DNA of 64,000 bases, from positions 10,106,001-10,170,000 of the forward strand of contig CM052355.1 of the NCBI GenBank assembly GCA_028551475.1. Reading direction: 5' to 3'. Positions 34,015 through 51,250 of this stretch are shown here, piece by piece (within the stretch, counting starts at the first letter, position 1; the number at the start of each line of letters is the position of its first letter). The notes beneath the pieces were generated by a model. It saw nothing but the letters and a program-made list of their open reading frames with translations, was not told the origin of the DNA and made no database searches. Position numbers and translations under genes: made by a program. The stretch is from Casuarina equisetifolia (Eukaryota; Streptophyta; Magnoliopsida; Fagales; Casuarinaceae).

Positions 34015-37000
34015 CAAACTCCGTATACGTTTGGGATACGATAAATAAAAGTCAGAGCACAGCAACTGGGTCAAAAAGGCAAATGACAGGGGCATAATGT
34101 TAATTTCAAGTCTAAAGTGGATTTAACTTGGGGCACAAGCCATGGACACCGCCAGCTGCACTTCAAGAAACAGAAAAAGACTGAAAATTTAACGGTCATT
34201 GCCAAAGTGTAAAATGACGTGAGCCGCACGGCAAGAATATCTCCCGTGATATGTATTTATAACCAGACCATTGACTAGCAACTTAGATCAACCCTCATCA
34301 TTCGTTCAAACTTCAAACTATTTCGCCCCATTAAAGTACTGCTGTAATTCAAGCCCGCCAATAGGACCAAAAAATGGTCAAAGTATAGCTTGGGACTACG
34401 CGTCAGACTGCAAGGCTATTACAAAAGAAAATGTTATTTTTTATATTGTTAAGAATACCTTATTACCAAAGCATTATTATATTATTACATGTAAAGTTTT
34501 AAAGATGATATTTATGCTTTTTAAAACCCCAGAGACTAAATTGAAATTATAAATATAGTGAGAGATCAAAAGTAAGGACAGCTTGCGGACAACTGGTAGT
34601 CTATGTTTACTTCGCATCGAAAATAATCGTTTTAAAGCTTTTAATTAGTACCCGTTTCGTCCGTAGACATGTTAGTTTAACAATAGACCGCAAAATATGA
34701 TTAAACTTACCAAAATGTAAATCCAAGTTTTTAAAACGAAATAACATTAAGTCCGCAGACATTTTCGTTCTTTTTTACTTTCAGATATCGGTAAGAAAAC
34801 GTTTCGAAATCCTGTACGTCAATCCTGGGCAAAAATCATTATGGTTAATGATCTTACCAAAATATTCGAATAGCATGGTAGGATGGCTAGGATCTTTGGT
34901 AATCTTAAATCAGAAAGTAGAATATACGGAGGCCTAAGGCTCGGCTGACAATGTTTCATCTACATGGGATTGATCTGGTAGAGGGACCACGATACAAGTG
35001 ATCAGAGGGAATCAAACGAAAATTATTGCCAGCGCAGACGCGCCAAACGCGGGTAGATTGTGGGCCCACACGCTCTTTAAAGCACTATCCCTCCATAGTT
35101 TAAACGGGGCAAAGACAATTGCCATTGTAGCAATCAGTCATGGCTCCCAAATTGGACCGGGTAACCAGCAATAAATCAATCATGACGCGCCAGACCAGCC
35201 CAGCTCATGTATATAATACCGAACGGTCGGCGAATTGGGACTAGAGTTAAAATCCTATCATTCAGAAAGGAGATTTGGGGCCACATGCACACCAGTTTGC
35301 ATGGCAACATCCGTATTCTACTGACCGATCGATTATAATTGAGGACGGCTGATAAATAAATTCCTTGGTGTCCATTATGGTGGATTCTGTCACAACTGGA
35401 AGTTGAAGTCCTCTTGATCCCTTATGCAAAGATGAAGATACTAGGCAGCTTCGATTTACACAATGCGACTACAGCATCTCCTCGTTCTGGGAATATCCTC
35501 AAAATCTTTTCCAACCTAAAAGACTCTTGTTCAAAACAATTACCTATGATGTTTCCCAAATACATAATAGAAGCTGCGCCTAGATAGATGATTGAGAATC
35601 TGAACCAACTGCCATAGAAACAAAGACAAACGTTGTCTACCTGAGCACCAAAAATACCAAAACGAAATTGGTTTTGCACCATACAATACACTTGAGGTAA
35701 CGTCCTTAATTCGACTTTCCCAACAGTTCTATCAAAAACCTAAGTTAGAGTTTTGGAAATGCGGTTTAAAGTTTTTGAAAAGGTAAAGTTCTCATAAATT
35801 TTCCAAACAAACGGTTCTAAGAAAAAACTTGCCAATTCGCCATTATCGTACTAGGCACTTCCACGCCAACTCCTAGCTAAAAGCTGAAATAAATTTTTGC
35901 TGGTAGGAAAGGAAACTTTTTAACAAGTTGAAATAATTGTTTTGTTACGCCGAAAGCTCATCTTCATGCCTAATTTCAAGTCAACACCATCATATCACTA
36001 GTGCCTTTCTTCAAGACTTCTGAAGAGCACCGCTTTATCCCTTTGTGCCCTCTTTTCTTTTTCTTTTTACTTTTTTTTTTCTTCTCTTTTTTTTAATTTT
36101 TAAATCCTATAGGTGCCATGACCACTTTACCCCACCTGCATCTGAAAGAATTCAAATATAGATACCTTCTGTCCATGGCGTAAATTGCACTTACTGCAAA
36201 GTACACATTGAATCCCAAAGATGATTGGCTATATTCTCAATCGAATTCGGCCCTTGAAGTGGACCGATTCATTCTGGAAACGCGGATGCTGGGCTGATAG
36301 ATCTAAACCTCAGAAACAAATCTAGGAACAGGATAACATACATTGATTGCAAACCTCTTCAATCTAAGAAATGCGAAACCCATCTGTGGCACAATGCCAG
36401 TGGTACCCCCAGTGGTACAACGCCAGCGTAGAGGATTAAGGTCTGGTACTGCTAAAAATTTTGGAAGGAGCGATCTCATCCCATCAAAACGGAATCTAAT
36501 GATTGCTAAAAAAGTAATCCTTAAACGGGGAATCCAATAATTCCATAAAAAATAACAGCAGAAGAATCTGAACACGGCCAACAACTGTTCAATACAAAAA
36601 AACTCTAACCAAATAATACGTCCTAAAAGGGTAGGGTAAACAACCTCACATGCTGCCTTAAGCCCAAGTTGACTCTGAGGGCCTGTGTTGTCATGAAAAC
36701 TCGTCAATCAGAAACTTCCGCAGTCAATCAATTTTGCCTAAAGCCCAAAATACACAGTTTAATAACCGGGGCTAGTATGGCAACATTTAATCTACCATAT
36801 ATTTCTCGCTAGCTCTGGACATAGCAAACGAGGTGAGATTTGCTAGGATATAACAATCTCTTTAAGCTCTGATAACCAGCCGTGCTTTCTTGTTTATTTA
36901 TGGTTCTATGTCGACCGAACACAAGCCTAGAGGACCCACCCATACGCAGGAAAATTTCAGCTACCCCTTAACTTGGGGATGGGGGCAGGTGTGGTAGGGG

Positions 37001-37258
37001 TGGGTTCGCAGAGGGACCATGAAGCATGTTCCAGTGCCCCGTACCTGACTGATTAAGGATTCTAAGATTTTGAAACGATTTTTGGTGCACGGTATAGGCG
37101 TCTGACAAATATAGATGACGTGAACAGATACAAGACATGAGAAAAGAACAGAATGGCTTTCAACCACTTCTTTTTGGAGGTTGCAATTCACCTTAACTAG
37201 ATTGTGAAAATGTTTTAATTCAATTTTTAACACGGAATAGTGTAGTTGACATGAACAT

Positions 37259-37369
37259 TTGAACAGAGAAAAGGTGTATCTTGGGCTACATGGATACTTG
37301 AACAGAGAAAAGATGTATCTGAGGCTACATGAAAACTTGAACAGAGAAAAGGTGCATCTGAGCCTAAGG
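37259..37369. repeat. 39-bp minisatellite, about 2.8 units
   Basis: Units starting TTGAACAGAGAAAA at 37259, 37298 and 37337 give an exact 39-bp period with a few substitutions. The period is a multiple of three, which explains a repeating false frame on the minus strand. Confidence 0.85.
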
Positions 37370-38615
37370 TACAGTTCCACATCAATTATCTCTATATAAG
37401 TTGGCATGCGAAATCTGATACCAATAATGAGAAAACGACAGGCATACCATAGATTAAAATTATCCATTAAAAAATGGAGAACAAGAAAGCAGTTGATAAA
37501 TTGGAAGCAAAATAGAGGGAAATTTCAACATATCAATTACCAAATGAAGGTAAGAGGCAAAAGATGAACTTGTAAATAAGAAAATAATTGGATATCTTCC
37601 ATGGAAAGAATGGAGAAAATAACAGTGTTACTAGAATCACTCATTTAAAATTCATTACTACCAAAAAAGAAAAAGGACACCTCTAGGTTATAAGAGTACA
37701 ACAAATATTTCCATTTAAAAACTGAGCACAAAGTTCTTCAATACATCCAATGACTTATTTTAGGCCTTATTTATAATAGAATCTTAGAAATTCCTCACAA
37801 AGTTTAGTTATAAAATAATATCTAGAAAACATGTTTTCCTCAAAGGATAACATTTCAAGCGCCAACATAGATCAAAAGTAAATTTCCTTTCCTCAATGAG
37901 CCATTTCGAATATACTCAAAAAGACATAGAATTCCAGTTACATTGACCAAAAAAATAAAAATAAAAACACGCAACTAGCATTCTGAACAGTAGGCATGCA
38001 GATCCCAAGATAATCAGAGCAGACCACTGCAATCAACAAAACTATTGAGCTCATCTAAAGTCATAACCCAAAATCCTTGGCAATTAATTCCGGTCCTTGT
38101 AAAGCCCTCAACTTAATTAGATCTTTTCTCTACTATGTGCATTGATCTTTGTTCCACGATTCCAAACCATCTAGGATATCTTCTGTCCTTCCTTGCCATC
38201 AATTGGTGAGACATCTAAGTTCTTATAAACACAATTACTTCTTATCTATCACTCGTTCCACCAAATATGTACATATCCTCATGTTGAATTGCTAATTTGA
38301 AGGTGTAAATATCGAGTTTGGTCCACCAGCATCAAGTTTAATTATCAATAGTTAGGATAAGTTAATTTGATAAGGCAAAAATGCAACAAGACCAAGACGT
38401 TTTCCACCAGAATTTTCATAACTAACTAAGAAAAAAAGGCAACCAACCAAATAAAGGGTTTATCTCAAAAGTTATGGGTATTTCATAACAAATAGTAAGA
38501 GCACCACCAAACATTCTGTTAGAAATTTTGTCCATAAAGTACAGATGTACCTCCAACTTAGCTCATCGAAATTGTTGTTTCCAATTGAGGTGGAAGGTGA
38601 ATAGAGAAAATTGCA

Positions 38616-41269
38616 TTATCGCCGTAGATGCCGCTGGAAACCAGAGGATTAGTTAAACAAATTAGAATCTTTTTCCATGGAAAATAATGTCTTTTAGTAA
38701 AAAAAAACAGCAAACGACTTTGCCAACCTTTAGACATAATTAAATTATGTCAACCAAAGGCAAATCAAAGGCAATGAGCTTTGCAGAAACCTTTTTTGCT
38801 GCAATCATAAGCAATAAGAGAAGAAAAGAGGGGTAGAAGACAGAAAACAAAAAAAGGACATACTCTCGCTGCATTATTAGCTACTTGAGGCCGTCTATCA
38901 GAAATTCTTTCTTGGTCTGGTATTAGCTGTGAACTATCCTGCTTATAAAACGCCTGTAGAGCCCTCCCAACAAATGGCCGAACTATATTTACTTCCATAG
39001 CAGATAGATTGTTAATCTGCAATTCAAATCAAAAAGTTTAGGAGCATAAAATCAGATAAAAGATTAGTTTCATTTTATTCTCACCTGGATTCAACACAAA
39101 GTACAATATATTCAGATGTAGAATGCATTAGTGCTAATAAGATCATCCATAAGAAAGTAGAAACATTACATTAATCCATGCTAAAAGTTGTGTGCAAAAG
39201 AGATATCAGACTGTGAAGCCGTTTTACAAGCCATAACAAAGAGGTACTTGCATCTAGTAGTCATCTTATCCATACGACATAGTGTGTTGGAAGACAGCAG
39301 ATTTCTTAGTCAAAATTGTTTACTCAGAATAACCCAGTTATTGACGAAGCAAAGGCAGCAACCACTATGCATGGGTATGCATGAAGCGGTATTTTGGGCA
39401 TGCTTGAAACTGTATTTTGGGAAAACTTCAACCGCTATTTGTTTGAATACACCATGTAAGATTGTTTCAGAAGGTGCCAGCTAACTTTGTATAACGCATT
39501 AAGTGTGGTAGTCAGCGTACTAAGTATTGGTAGGAAAAATGTGCTGAGTGTTAGAATCTGTTTAAAAGCAGGGGAGGGAAGGGTTACTTTTAGAGACTTT
39601 TGTAGACCAAACTGAATGCCAGCAGGTCTGTTTGCATCAAATGAAACAAGCATTATCTCTCTAAAACTTGTTCTTCTCACAACCATAGCTAGTAAAAAGC
39701 ATCTGAACGCCCAGGATTGGGAGGATTTTACATTGCAAAGCCCTGTTATGCCCTTGCAGCAGAAAGCACATAACAGGAACAATGGTAAATAATCTAAACA
39801 CGCAGCATCAAAGGATTCACAAAGGGCCATAAACAGCATACCTTCAAGGCAAGTGCACGCTCATTAAGTGTCTCTAAATTAGTCTCAACTTTGTGAAACC
39901 TCACATCTCTAATATCCTCAATAAGAGACCTCACCTATATAAAAGACATTATCGAAGTTTCAGCAAAAGCTCCAATGCATACTCAAGCAATGTGAAGAGA
40001 ATCTTAAACTCACCATATACGCATCCGGGATATCATCAAGTGCACTGTCACCCAAAAAGTAGATGATATTAGTATCGCAAATTGGAAAAGATAGAAAGTT
40101 ATAGAAACTTCTCAACACTTACTGATCAAAAAGGATTCTTGAGATCTCCACATAATGAAATGGTAGATGCTCGAACACTCGTTGAGAATCCCGTTCTGCT
40201 TCCAGAACCTGTGTCAACTTCTCTAGTCACAGAAAAAGAAATAATAAGAAACATTTTTTCTATATATGTTTATGTTAGTGTAACAAGAACATAGGATGTC
40301 CCACTTTCAGCATATTTTAGGGGCGTAGGTAAATAGTGCGGTTAGTCCAAGCTAACCAAGGCTATACTACTGAGGAAAGAACCACCATTTGAGAAATTTA
40401 TTTCTCTTTTTTTTTTCTTTTTTCTTTTTTTCAAACACAGAACTTTACTAATTTATCTCCAAGACCACTGGGCAAGAGATAGACGTCCATTGTGTTGAGA
40501 AAATTTGTTGATTCGAGTTGTATCCCAAACAAGTGAAAATAGAGAGCATGTATATTTTTATTTAAAAGAACCATAACCTTTAGATCTGAGACATAATATC
40601 TAGAGTGACTTCTTTGTTTTGTATGCGCATATTACGATTTATTTCACATGTGCGCTACACCACCTATTTCACCATTGAGAATTTTGTCATTCTATCCTCT
40701 CCCAGACTATTATGCCGGCGTCCTACATTGGCCGCAGACGTTTTGGTTTAGGATCTATAGCCACTGGATATTAGTTTGTCGTGCATGTGCCTATTCTCTG
40801 TGTCAAACAAACAAAAAAAAGGCTAAACAAATGAAGTAAAAGCTTACCTACTGACATCCACTGTGGAGGTCGAATACTGCACTTCCCTCTCTTCTTCAAA
40901 GCCACCGCTAGCCACAGCGGCACTTGAGTAGCTATTTGGGGAAAAAAGGGACCAAAATCCCCCTGGCATTGCATCAGAAACAAAGGAATCATAAATGAGA
41001 TTGGTTTTTCTTGGATAAAGACAGAGAAAGATAGACTAAAGACGAGAAGAGAAATACACAGATGAAATTAAGAGCGTCCATTCTCAAATTGGGGACAATC
41101 TCCGCCGTCTCATCCTCCGCAATGAACTCGACCTGAACAACGATCAAGGTTTTCCAATCAATCCAAAAGAAAAATACCAAATCTCAAACCCACTGAGAGA
41201 CAGAGAGAAATAGAGAGATACCTCTTCGGCAGAAAAGAGTGACAGGTGAGGATCAGATTGGCCCGCCAT
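38616..41269 (-). CDS. PSF2: GINS complex subunit PSF2
   Basis: Eight exons on the minus strand: 41269-41222, 41132-41058, 40962-40848, 40222-40123, 40044-40014, 39934-39842, 39016-38864 and 38633-38616. They total 633 nt, 210 residues, in phase, which matches the usual plant length. The protein opens [36 protein letters not shown] block and KRGKC…PPQWMSV follow, then VLEAERDSQ, an [10 protein letters not shown] stretch and an [11 protein letters not shown] stretch. The end is [11 protein letters not shown] and an RRHLRR tail. PSF2 with SLD5, PSF1 and PSF3 forms GINS, part of the CMG helicase that opens DNA at replication forks in the nucleus. The last exon has only 18 coding bases. Telo-box and E2F-like sites lie upstream. 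Confidence 0.93.
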
Positions 41270-41289
41270 TCCGCGAGTCCAAATGGACC

Positions 41290-41297
41290 TAGGGTTT
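41290..41297 (-). promoter_or_regulatory. Telo-box near the PSF2 start
   Basis: AAACCCTA on the minus strand, about 20 bp before the ATG. This motif is common in the leaders or promoters of plant replication and translation genes. Confidence 0.5.
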
Positions 41298-41924
41298 ATG
41301 CTTGCACAAGGTCCGAAAGGGCAGAGTTGTAATAGAAGTGGGAAAAAAATATCAGAAGAGACGAGGGACAAAGATCACGAGTCAGGACTTGGTGAAAGGG
41401 AGCACAGCCGGTATGGAATCTTGAATTTGAGACTCTGAGACTGGAACCTGATGCCTAGACTCTCTGTTACAGGCGGCAGAAGAGGCGGCTGTTTGAGACC
41501 GCGTCCTGGGACCAAGCACCCGGAAATCCTCCACAAGAAGTGGTATAGAGGCGTCTTCTATTCTTCCCGATGGCTGCAGAAACGAAGGGAAAAGCTTCGC
41601 CGGAAGACAAAAGAGCGGGATTTCTGGGCCCTCAAGAGAAACACAGCAAAACGACCCCGTTCTGGGCTCAACGAGGGTCGGGTACAACCCATCTGACGAC
41701 TCACAACACATTTGGGTTGGACTAACCCATCAGACCCACAGGTTGGACTAAACCGTTTATTAACCAGCACACTCGGGCGGACTCAACCCGCCACAAGACC
41801 CGAAACACAGCAACACAATTTCGAACAACCATAAAAGAAGACAATCCCAAAGATGCCATCAAACTCGTATCCCGCTCCACTCCATCTTCTTCCTAACCAC
41901 GTCGCGGGACCGTAACACTCTCAA

Positions 41925-41934
41925 TGGCGGGAAA
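41925..41934 (-). promoter_or_regulatory. E2F-like site upstream of PSF2
   Basis: TTTCCCGCCA on the minus strand is a strong E2F consensus, about 650 bp before the PSF2 ATG. E2F control of replication genes is well established in plants. Use of this site is inference. Confidence 0.4.
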
Positions 41935-43374
41935 ATCGTACTCCCTGGACTGAAGGAGATTTTTTATTTTTCCGTTTACGTACGAATAATTGAGATGTCT
42001 GTCCCTCTCCTCCCTTGTATTGTGACGGATGAAGTGGTCAAATTGAAAAAAATGAAAGGAAAAGGTATCGATAACGATAGAGTGGGCCAAGTATAACAGA
42101 TTTTATTCTCCCACATAAAAAAAAAAAAAAAGGTTTAAACAAGCTAAATGATCTTATCTAATAGTGGAATTTGACTACCTCTCTCATTAAATTGATAATG
42201 ACAAATGATATCTAAATTAAATTATAACTCAAAATAATTTCTATTATTATTCTCTAAAGTGAAGTAAGGTAGTAGGCTTAACCAATGACACTTACAATTG
42301 TTATCCCTTATGATGGGATAGTAGTGGGCATACTCTAATGTAAGAGTGGTAGCCCCTAACAAGTGTAACAAAAATTTTGGTGGAAGATAATGAAAAATGA
42401 CACATCTCAATCCATTGTTATTTTAAATCATTCAAACTTTAATTTGTTATGATTGATGATGTAAAGGGTGAGAAAAAAAAATTAAGATTGTATTAAGAAA
42501 AAATAAAACGTAGCCTTTCAATTTAGAATCAATTGAAAGCATTTTCATCTATGAAAAACAGATAAAGGAATAGTAAAAATAAAACACAAATCAATAGCAT
42601 TGATTTAAATTAAGATGTGAAATGCGTTTGTTTTACGTATAATATTTTCACATAATCAGGTAGATGAAATCCATAAATATCATAACAAAAACACATATAA
42701 TAATAAAATGATTTGTAATATTAAAAGATAAAATTCGTCTCTAAAAAATAAAAATCAATTTCAATTATGTTAAAGTCAATTTAGTTTAATTTATGTGCAC
42801 ACAGTACAAATGACTTATTAGCATGACTGACTTTACCTCTTTTATTCTCAACATGATTTTGACTCTGTTAAACACCAGTAAAGAGCTCAAGCTTAAAGAT
42901 ATCAAAACCCTTTACCTTTTACCCTATTTATTTATTATTAAAAAAATCACAGCCACAGTTTTTAATTGCGTTTTAGTTGCAAAAAAAAGACAGGCAGAAT
43001 TAGGCATGACCGCATGAGTGGCCCATACGGGGGTAAGATGATCTGGGTTAGCCTTTTCCCAATTCACTTTTGTGACGCAAAAACTGCGTCTGGAGCCACA
43101 AACCCGTGAGCCCAAGGACTTCAAAAATCAATTAATTTTATTGCACCGAGAAAAAGGATAAATCACGTCTTGGACCCAACTACCCATCTCCGCAAAGGCT
43201 CACGGTAGCTAATAGATGCCAGATCCACGGAGCATATTCCACGTACGAGGATGTAACGGTAATTTGGTTTATCTCGAGATCCACATATATTTTGTACCAG
43301 TTGTAAGGTTGAAAACGCATAAACAGCCTCTCCCACCAAACCAGAAGCTCAGTCTCTTGCGATCGCTGTGAAAG

Positions 43375-47780
<4,406 letters not shown>

Positions 47781-50443
47781 GCTTGCTGTCTTGGGTATAT
47801 GATTAGGTAAGACCCTCAAGCTCGCATGTGGAGACCTATCGAGTCTATCTAGTACAAATTAAGAATTACTTCGTGAGAGAGTAACTTCTTTTTTTTTTGG
47901 TTCAAATCAGCATATCAGACTGGATTTATGTATGAATAAAGATGACTTTTACCTTCTTTGTGCCTCCAACAAATACTATTTTTCACATCCAGTAACTTCA
48001 TTCCTTACGTTAAGGTGGTATTTGTTTAGAAGTGAAGGTCCACACGAACCAAATACCAACCCCCCACCCACCCGCCTCTCTTCTCTCTCAAACTTGTACA
48101 AAAGGGTTGGTGTGGAGGAAAGTTCAATTCTGCCATCCTTCTCGAAGTAACTAAACATGTTACGACTAACTTCTTAACAAAGATTTGCATGTGTATTAGT
48201 AAAGTCGTAGTCCATTGTTCAGAGAAATATGAAGCCCCGTTATTGTGACGCCAACAGTTAAGGAACTACTAGGTCGCCTTCGATTTAAACCCATGGGTTA
48301 TAAGCAGTTTATGGTTGGTTAAATTGCGTGATTGGAACCCATGTGAACTATTTTAATTATCTCGTACGAAATAAAAATTGTCTTCGATTGATTTGAGGCA
48401 TTTGTAGTTATCGCATGACCTTGGCAGGTATGCGTTCGCGTTATTATTTGTCTAAAATGTATATCTGCGTATCTGCGCCGTGGAGGACTGTGACCCGTTA
48501 TCTTTGGGCCTTGGTTGCTCGAGGGGATCGTGATTGAATCTTTCGCATTAGATTTGCGAACTAGACCTTACTTTCCCCGTTGGAATTGTTGGATAGTGAT
48601 TTCTCCAATCCTCGAGTTGCCTGTGAAACTAGTCACCAGAAGATCTGTCGTGGACCAGTCAGAGTTTTTGTTGTACTTTTATTAGCGTTGTTGAAAAATT
48701 TTGGCAACATCTTACTCAAACTTGCCGTCTATATTCTATTCCAATAAAACATTTGCACTATATGCTTGCCGAATGGAGTTGAGCTAGTTAGACTAGGTCC
48801 GATGTACTAGCCTGCAAATAAGGCTTTTGATCAGAACTTTAATTTACCTAGGTCCAGCAGTTTGCTAATCAAAAGTTCAAAATAGACAAATCGGTTCTAA
48901 TTTTGGTGGCAACGGCAATGTTATCATTGGGAAGACATACTGAAACGGATGAATGGGAATTATGAACAGAAGAAAAAAATCGCTCGTCATGAATAATTTG
49001 ATTACTAATCAATGAATCCATTATCTAAGTATCAGTGATAACTACAAATTCCTAATTCCAGAAATCTATCTTTTTCATCTGTTTGTAATGCTTTCGTCCT
49101 TAAACTTAGCCCTACATGGACCACTGAACTCTTGATGATGTTTGCTGTTTTCTTTCCACTTTTCTGTGATGGGACCAAATCATGAGTTCGCTTCCTTTTT
49201 ATGCTCATCGGAAGAGGCTGGAGCAACCTCAAGGCTCAAAAAATTCTACTTGAAATACAAGCAATGGTCCTAGCGTTCCATAACAAACAATGAGGTGTCA
49301 ATAGGCAAATGGAAGATAAAACACTTGACCCATGCTTTGTCATTCGTGCAAAAGAGTAGATCGTGATGACTCCTGTCTCCAAGGCATCGAGTTCTCCCCT
49401 CTGGCAAATTTGTGTTGAAACTTTCGTACGAAAGAACTTTAGTCAGAAAACGCCATATAATGCTGTTTAAAAGGTGGACGAAGGCCAGCCGCCTTTTACG
49501 AAGCTGGCTAAGAGGAATTATCAATTCTGTCATTCTTCTAGAGATGGCACCCCATATGACTAATTGACTTCTCTGAAAAGGAGTTTGGGTTGGTAAACCG
49601 GTTTGCTTCTTGTCGTTTGATTGTGTCAAGTCTCATCGCTTGTTCAAAGTATTGTCTTTTTGCAGAATCTGGTAGTTATTTGTGACGCCACCAAAATGGA
49701 CCAAGCAATTAAGTGCCCATCAACTTCTTGCTTCCCTTTACTGCAAATCGATGGAGCACGGTCGTTTTAAGTTCGGCAGGGTTGGTGAAATTGCATGATG
49801 TGTAAGATTTTCAGTTCTCTCCTGCCAAATTAAAAAAGCTGTCTTCATTTTGTTTTACATAAGTACTAGAGTGTTTCATGATATTTATAATTTGCATATC
49901 CTTCTTACAAGTACAAAACAAAGTACCTCACTTTATTAGAAAAATAAACTTTTTAGAAAATAGCTTCAAAATCCATGACCAAATAAATAAGATCTATAAT
50001 TAATAGTTAAGTGTAAAAATTTCCAATAATTTCACCCCATGAATTTTTTCTTTTGTATATGAATGAATAAATTGTTTAATTATTGATAATCTATTTAAAG
50101 AAAAAAAAACCTTCCTAACGAATAAATTAAAAGATTTTCACTTTAACTAGTGTATAGCCTGATGATTAAAGTCTCTATACGCCATTACAGTTGTCCCTCA
50201 GCTTGTTGAATGTGGCTTCCCGTAAAATTTCAACATTTGAAAATCACCGACACCAATTTAGGATATGTCAATAATTGTCAGGGTCAAATGATTGCTTTCT
50301 CCACCTCATGTGTGCACGGAAAAGACTATACATTACAGCACAGCGGACGGACTTCCGTCATGCCTTGCGCAATTAAAATTTCTACTTGCAGGGGAAGTAA
50401 TGCCTACCTCCACCGCATGCTTTGCACCTCCAAGTTTGAAAAC
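47781..50443. other. TPI 3' flank and intergenic sequence
   Basis: 2.7 kb without a supported gene. The longest frame (49270-49629, minus) resembles nothing I know and lacks exon signals. Confidence 0.5.
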
Positions 50444-50448
50444 TATAG

Positions 50449-51245
50449 TATTAGAAATTGAAGGGCCAACTAAAACACAGAACTGTTCAATAGTAGGTTG
50501 CTAGTTGAAGCTTATAAGGTCAGACTCTCCTGTCGTCTTACCCAATGTGAGACTGGATATTTTAATCTTCCAACACTCCCTGCAGTCTCATGTTGGGCGC
50601 GCTGAGAGATGGGACTAGTCTAGAGGGACCACACCAAGGTAGGCAGAATACAAGGTCGGCTCTGATACCATATTAGAAATTGAATGGCCCAACTAAAACA
50701 CAGAACTGTGCAATAGTGGGTTATTAGTTGAAGCTTATAAGGCTAGACTCTCCTGTCACCTTACCCAATGTGGGACTGGATATTTTAATCCTCCAACACT
50801 CCCCTGCAATCTCACGTTGGGTATGGTGAAAGGTGGGACCAGTCTAGAGAGACCACACCAAGGTAGGTAGGACACAGGCCCGACTTTGATACCATATTAG
50901 AAATTAAAAGGCCCAACTAAAACACAGAACTGTGCAATGGTGGGTTGCTAGCGGAAGCTTATAAGATTAGGCTCTTCTGTCGCCTTACCCAATATGGGAC
51001 TGAATATTTTAATCCTCCAACACTCTCCGCAGTCTTATGTTGGGCGCGGTGAGAGGTGAAACCAGTCTAGATAAACCACACCAAGGTAGGCAAGACACAT
51101 TACCGGCTTTGATACCATATTAGAAATTGAATGGCTCAACTAAAATACAGAATTGTGCAATAGTGGGTTGCTAGCAGAAGCTTATAAGGACAGGCTCTCC
51201 TGTCGCCTTACCTAATGTGGGACTGAATATTTTAATCCTCCAACA
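50449..51245 (-). mobile_element. Tandem TRIM array: four LTRs, three internal domains
   Basis: On the minus strand the order is LTR (51245-51118), interior (51117-51023), LTR (51022-50895), interior (50894-50799), LTR (50798-50671), interior (50670-50576), LTR (50575-50449). LTRs are 127-128 bp, starting TGTTGGA and ending TTTCTAATA. Interiors are only 95-96 bp. Each interior opens with a tRNA-Met-like primer site (TGGTATCAGAGC or a near match) and closes with a purine-rich tract before the next LTR. A single 5-bp target duplication TATAG bounds the whole array (50444-50448 and 51246-51250). There is no coding. This is a terminal-repeat retrotransposon in miniature, present as a multimer that shares LTRs. 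Small differences among copies suggest moderate age. Confidence 0.9.
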
Positions 51246-51250
51246 TATAG

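Larger units (their letters stand above)
32941..38615. other. Long intergenic region, no supported gene
   Basis: 5.7 kb with only short frames. It holds an AT microsatellite at 33973-34007 and a 39-bp minisatellite at 37259-37369. A TATA-like TATTTATAA near 34253 has no gene after it that I can support. The last part is the 3' flank of PSF2. Confidence 0.5.
41270..43374. other. Divergent spacer between PSF2 and TPI
   Basis: 2.1 kb between the starts of two outward-facing genes. The PSF2 side is GC-richer and carries the telo-box and E2F-like site. The middle (about 42.1-43.0 kb) is very AT-rich and holds no gene that I can support. Confidence 0.5.

Noticed and set aside
34253-34552. TATA-like box followed by a short open frame
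   Set aside because: The frame lacks protein-like content and no exons chain from it, so there is not enough for a gene call.
41451-41711. Overlapping open frames on both strands upstream of PSF2
   Set aside because: Arg-rich composition, no family match, no splice context. The region is better read as promoter.
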